Source: an uncultured Mesorhizobium sp. (GTDB lineage Bacteria; Pseudomonadota; Alphaproteobacteria; Rhizobiales; Rhizobiaceae). Taken from it: 9,839 nucleotides of DNA. Under the pieces are notes generated by a model. It was not told the DNA's origin. It ran no database searches and worked only from the letters and a program-made list of their open reading frames with translations. The stretch is from contig CATMOC010000097.1 of the NCBI GenBank assembly GCA_950071955.1, forward strand, positions 1 to 9,839, in the 5' to 3' direction. The translations under genes and the position numbers were made by a program. Shown here piece after piece: positions 7,157 through 9,839 of the stretch (its first letter is position 1; every line of letters begins with the position of its first letter).

Positions 7157-7178
7157 GGGGGCCGATGGGCCGGCCCCC
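7157..7178 (-). other. Perfect 8-bp GC stem-loop between the TAXI binding-protein and permease genes
   Basis: GGGGGCCG (7157-7164) and CGGCCCCC (7171-7178) are exact inverted repeats around a 6-nt loop, in the 61-bp gap after the binding-protein stop codon. No run of T follows on the minus strand, so readthrough into the permease is expected. Its site and strength match the hairpins after the other TRAP binding-protein gene (88-180). A role in stabilising the upstream message or lowering permease expression is inferred. Confidence 0.6.
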
Positions 7179-7195
7179 TCTGGGCATCTAGTGGC

Positions 7196-8215
7196 TTATT
7201 CAGCGGTCATGCCGCTAACGTCCATACCTTTTTCTTCATAGAAGCGGGCAGCGCCGGGATGGAGCGGTATGCCCACGCCGTCGAGAGCCGTCTCGAGCGT
7301 GATCTGCTTGCCCTTCTGGTGCCCGGAATCCAGCAGTTTGCGGGTGTTGTCGTTCCACAGCGCCGCGGTGACATTGTAGATCAGGTCGTCCGGCTGGTCG
7401 GCCGAGGTGATCCACTGCGCTCCCACAGACAGGGTGGTCGTGTCTTCGTCGACGCCCTCATATGTGCCGCCAGGCACAGTGTTTTCGGCAAAGAACGTGT
7501 ACTTGCCGATCACGCCCTCAGCTTCCGAACCGGAGATCGGGACCAGTGTGATATCCTCCTGGCTGGCCAGTTCGGCGATCGCGCCGGCAGGAAAGCCGCC
7601 GACGAAGAAGAACGCGTCCATGGCACCGTCGCGCATCCGTTCCGCGGCCTGGTCGGGTTTCAGGAACGCCGCTTCGATGTCATCCTCGCTCAGGCCGTAG
7701 GCTTCGAGGATGATGCGTGCGTCGACCAGGGTGCCGGAACCCGGTTCGTCGAGCGATACCCGCTTTCCGGCGAGATCGGCGACGCTCTTGATGCCGCTGT
7801 CGGCACTCGCGACCAGGTGAATCGTCTCCGGATAGAGGTTGGCGATGGCGCGCAGCTTCGTGACCGCCTCACGGTCCTGCCAGATGCCGGTTCCGGTCTG
7901 CGCCCAGGTGGCGACGTCGGACTGCGAAAAGCCGGATTCAAGCGAGCCGCCAGCAATCGCGTTGACGTTGGCGACGGAGCCGTTGGCCGAAAGAGCCGTG
8001 GCGATCAGCCCCGGAACGCCGCACGAGCCGCCTTCCGCGCATGGCCGGGAGCCCGGGGGATTGGAGATCGCGTTGGCGATCAGGCCGCCGATCGGATAGT
8101 AGGTGCCAGCGGTGCCCCCGGTGCCGATGCGGAAAAACTGCGGCTCCTGGGCTTGAGCGGACGATCCAGCCACCAAGCCTATGGCCATTAGTGCTGAGAA
8201 GATAAGCGACTTCAT
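7196..8215 (-). CDS. TAXI-family TRAP transporter solute-binding protein
   Basis: The product is a 339-residue periplasmic binding protein. A signal peptide covers residues 1-22 (KSLIFSALMAIGLVAGSS, cleavage after AQA). The mature start FFRIGTGGTAGTYYPIGG (27-44) is the defining TAXI motif, followed by SVANVNAIAGG (80-90) and the QSDVATWA segment (98-105), both typical. Cys59 and Cys65, in SRPCAEGGSCGVPG, could form a disulfide in the periplasm. I take the ATG at 8215 rather than the ATG 18 codons upstream, because it starts a proper signal peptide and has GGGAG about 9 nt before it. The upstream extension (MRNGVSCTDHKPTRERNH) would put polar residues ahead of the signal. It is the first gene of a two-gene operon with the fused permease. 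Family certain, substrate unknown. Confidence 0.94.
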   Translation of the reverse strand: MKSLIFSALMAIGLVAGSSAQAQEPQFFRIGTGGTAGTYYPIGGLIANAISNPPGSRPCAEGGSCGVPGLIATALSANGSVANVNAIAGGSLESGFSQSDVATWAQTGTGIWQDREAVTKLRAIANLYPETIHLVASADSGIKSVADLAGKRVSLDEPGSGTLVDARIILEAYGLSEDDIEAAFLKPDQAAERMRDGAMDAFFFVGGFPAGAIAELASQEDITLVPISGSEAEGVIGKYTFFAENTVPGGTYEGVDEDTTTLSVGAQWITSADQPDDLIYNVTAALWNDNTRKLLDSGHQKGKQITLETALDGVGIPLHPGAARFYEEKGMDVSGMTAE

Positions 8216-8943
8216 GTGATTTCTCTCCCTTGTTGGCTTGTGGTCGGTGCAGCTAACACCATTTCGCATGCAGCCTCAACTCGGCCAGACCAGGAAGCGC
8301 CTGCCGGTCCGCCGACCGGACGTCAGGCATGAGCCTCCCTCTTGCACAGAGGTTTCCTGCGGTTTGATCGAAACCCTGGTCCAATGGCGGGTGCGAAGTG
8401 GAAGTTCGTGTCCACTTGCCGGGTCGCCAGTTGGCCCGTTGACCTCGCTGGACGGTTACCTGGTGGGAATGCCTCGCCCTCGCCGCCTTTGGAATGACGC
8501 TCTTGGATCTCGGTCCGTAACCGAACGCACCGCCTTGCTTGCGCTCATGCTGCGAACAGATGCCGTAGGCTATGACATCTTGGTAAGCCCGATCGCCAGC
8601 AGGTGCAGTTGCACCGCTCTCCGCAGCGATAGCTGAGGAAGACGCTGCATGACTTCGCCATGGGAGGAGTGGCCCTTCTCGCTCTAGTGACACACCGAAG
8701 AATACGCTGCGGCACGTGAGGGGGCGAAGTAACCGTACGCGTCGATCGCCGATCGGCTCGTACAAGCGGCAGGGTGCCCTGCAAAATCCCTTCGGCTTCA
8801 CGGAGAGACATGCAAGCTTGTCCGCCGAATTTCGGCGGTCGACGGCTGCGAACGGCTATCTGCGCAAGAAGATGCAGCAGCATGATCGCAACAACGCGGC
8901 TATGGTCTCCCAACTCTAATGCCGGGAGACTGCAATGAAAAGT
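8216..8943. other. Long stretch without a credible gene, upstream of the TAXI operon
   Basis: About 728 bp lie between the TAXI binding-protein start and the stop of the small anchored protein. Open frames exist on both strands (for example 8253-8801 minus, 8238-8636 plus and 8716-8919 plus), but their products are rich in Arg, Ser, Cys and Pro, lack family motifs and mostly lack ribosome sites. The TAXI operon promoter should lie just above 8215; TTGAGG (8279-8274, minus strand) is a possible -35, but the matching -10 is poor. A perfect 17-bp palindrome stands at 8822-8838. Another short inverted repeat, GCAGGG/CCCTGC, is at 8769-8782. The stretch may be decayed coding sequence or a large regulatory region. 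Confidence 0.5.
8822..8838. repeat. Perfect 17-bp palindrome
   Basis: CCGCCGAA and TTCGGCGG flank a single central T. As DNA it is a compact symmetric site of the size bound by a homodimeric regulator. As RNA it would form a 7-bp stem with a 3-nt loop. It lies 106 bp beyond the stop codon of the gene at 8944-9357 and about 610 bp upstream of the TAXI operon. No T-tract adjoins it on either strand, so a terminator role is unlikely. No second copy is visible in the window. Confidence 0.5.
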
Positions 8944-9357
8944 CTAACCACCCGTCGTGACCGGCTTCGTAGTAGCCGCGACCGGCTCGGTTGCAATCTC
9001 CGGAACGCTTTCCATGGCGACGAGTTGGTCGGCACACAAATCGGCCGCTCCGGTGACCTGTTGGTCGAGAAACTGCATGTGAATCCAGCCGCCGTCTTCG
9101 ATGAAGCTATCCTGCTCCCACGACTTTACTTCTTTGAGTGCCACAAGCTGACCTGCCGCGCTCGGCGCAGCCAGAAATCTTTCCACGCAGATCGATGCGA
9201 CTAGTCTTTCGCTCGCATCTCTGGAGGCTGTCGCTGCCATCTCGTCGGCTGTGCTACCCGTGACCCAGCCGCCCCAGGAAAATCCCACGATAGCCATCGC
9301 GATGGCTCCCGCAGCTACGCCGTACGCGGCGGGCTTCGTCCATTCGGGGATATTCAT
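8944..9357 (-). CDS. Small membrane-anchored conserved hypothetical protein, rhizobial type
   Basis: The product has 137 residues. A short polar start (MNIPEWTKPA) is followed by one glycine-rich hydrophobic helix, about residues 11-34 (AYGVAAGAIAMAIVGFSWGGWVTG). A region of about 80 residues with Cys57 and Cys108 follows, then a Pro/Thr/Ala-rich tail (118-137). I recognise the pattern of a KP-x-YG helix with SWGGWVTG, then SICVE, a GGW block and a DLCADQL segment, as a conserved hypothetical family seen in Rhizobiales; its function is unknown to me. The helix with no clear cleavage site suggests an inner-membrane anchor with the Cys-bearing domain outside the cytoplasm, where the two Cys could pair. 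The ATG at 9357 has only a weak GGA upstream; an ATG six codons earlier (9375) is possible. Its neighbours give no functional hint. Confidence 0.7.
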   Translation of the reverse strand: MNIPEWTKPAAYGVAAGAIAMAIVGFSWGGWVTGSTADEMAATASRDASERLVASICVERFLAAPSAAGQLVALKEVKSWEQDSFIEDGGWIHMQFLDQQVTGAADLCADQLVAMESVPEIATEPVAATTKPVTTGG

Positions 9358-9605
9358 AATAGATTCCAATCTCATCTCGAGAAGGGCGTAAGTACGCCGA
9401 ACGATCAACGTATCACGGATTGTACCAACCCGCAAAATTACGTGAGCAGTTTGGCGACGTTCAAGGCACGGAGCGCATCGCCAGGGGAGCCGCGCTGTTG
9501 CCGGGTGCCCCAGCAGAGGCCCCCGCGGTAGGCGGCAGGTTTTGTGTAGGTTGGGTCTGGTGTCTGGCCGACACGACCTTCCAGTTCCTCCGCATGATAG
9601 CGTGG
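9358..9605. other. Intergenic stretch upstream of the small anchored protein
   Basis: About 248 bp lie between the start of the small protein and the stop of the broken gene at the edge. On the minus strand TACAAT (9424-9419) is a good -10 hexamer with no clear -35, and it could start the small protein's message. I see no gene, strong hairpin or repeat here. Confidence 0.35.
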
Positions 9606-9838
9606 CTATTGCCACTCGAAACCATTGACGATGACGGTGACAATCTGCTCGATGCGTTGCCACTCGCGCAACCCGGTGCCGATGATGGCGCGGTCGCGGT
9701 CGAAGCGGACACCGCGCTTCTTTTTTCGCCGCCGTCCAGTTCCGCGCCCAGCCGGTGGATTGAGTCAAAGGCTGCGGGCAGCGGAGCGTCCGTGGTCATC
9801 GCGCCGACGGGCGGTCGAACAGGAACCTTGCGAAGCAG
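9606..9838 (-). pseudogene. 3' end of an unidentified gene, apparently frameshifted at a run of six A
   Basis: From the right edge a minus-strand frame is open through LLRKVPVRPP, MTTDAPLPAAFDSIHRLG and AELDGGEK to a run of six A (9726-9721). The protein-like reading then continues in the -1 frame as KKRGVRFDRDRAIIG and TGLREWQRIEQIVTVIVNGF, ending at TAG (9608-9606). About three quarters of codons before the run and five sixths after it end in G or C, which is why I join them. If the run held seven A, the two halves would be one frame. Past the run, the original frame becomes a Ser/Ala/Pro-rich sequence typical of a shadow. I do not recognise the protein. The 5' part lies outside the window. 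A sequencing error, a true mutation or translational slippage are all possible. Confidence 0.35.
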
Positions 9839-9839
9839 G

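Noticed and set aside
8253..8801. 182-residue minus-strand open frame upstream of the TAXI gene
   Set aside because: Arg/Ser/Cys-rich composition, no motif, and its end overlaps the region where the TAXI promoter should lie.
8716..8919. 67-residue plus-strand open frame
   Set aside because: No ribosome site, no recognisable motif, and it includes the 17-bp palindrome; too little to call a gene.
9594..9839. Plus-strand frame reading MIAWLLPLETIDDDGD onward to the window edge
   Set aside because: It is codon-for-codon antisense to the minus-strand reading that ends at 9606, and its third-position G/C bias (about 60%) is clearly weaker than that of the minus strand (about 85%).
1..9839. CRISPR array, complete insertion sequence, or riboswitch
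   Set aside because: I looked for regularly spaced direct repeats, transposase motifs with terminal repeats, and known leader structures, and found none.

Overview
The window looks like a chromosomal stretch of a high-GC alphaproteobacterium, most likely of the Rhizobiales. This rests on the strong G/C bias at third codon positions, the two TRAP-type transport systems with catabolic genes beside them, and a small membrane-anchored protein (8944-9357) resembling a conserved hypothetical I associate with rhizobia and relatives. The assignment is inference, since no rRNA or other phylogenetic marker is present.

Left block (1-4754). A divergent locus is arranged around a 106-195 bp control region. 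To the left, on the minus strand, lie a periplasmic substrate-binding protein of the DctP type (186-1259) and then the first 16 codons of what is probably the small TRAP permease subunit, cut by the window edge (48-1). To the right, on the plus strand, lie a TetR-family regulator (1455-2102), a fumarylacetoacetate-hydrolase-family enzyme (2157-3140) and an acyl-CoA ligase of the AMP-forming ANL superfamily (3258-4754). A 37-bp imperfect dyad (1329-1365) overlaps candidate promoters facing both ways and is the obvious candidate operator for the TetR protein. Read together, the genes suggest uptake of an organic acid, its activation to a CoA thioester and a metal-dependent C-C hydrolysis, under one repressor. 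The substrate cannot be read from the sequence.

Middle (4755-5055). A 301-bp spacer separates the 3' ends of two convergent gene sets. It holds a tRNA-like fragment but no complete tRNA, no convincing gene and no strong terminator.

Right block (5056-8215, minus strand). A second TRAP system of a different class: a TAXI-family binding protein (7196-8215) followed by a fused 4TM/12TM permease (5056-7134). In both TRAP operons the gap directly after the binding-protein gene carries perfect 8-bp GC-rich stem-loops, a layout that usually makes the binding protein more abundant than the permease.

Right end (8216-9839). This part is gene-poor. It holds a 728-bp stretch without a credible gene but with a perfect 17-bp palindrome, the small anchored protein, and at the edge a probable gene 3' end whose reading frame is broken at a run of six A residues. 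I see no CRISPR array, complete insertion sequence, phage module or RNA gene. The clearest uncharacterised elements are the regulator/dyad/TRAP/ligase/hydrolase module and the paired post-binding-protein stem-loops.
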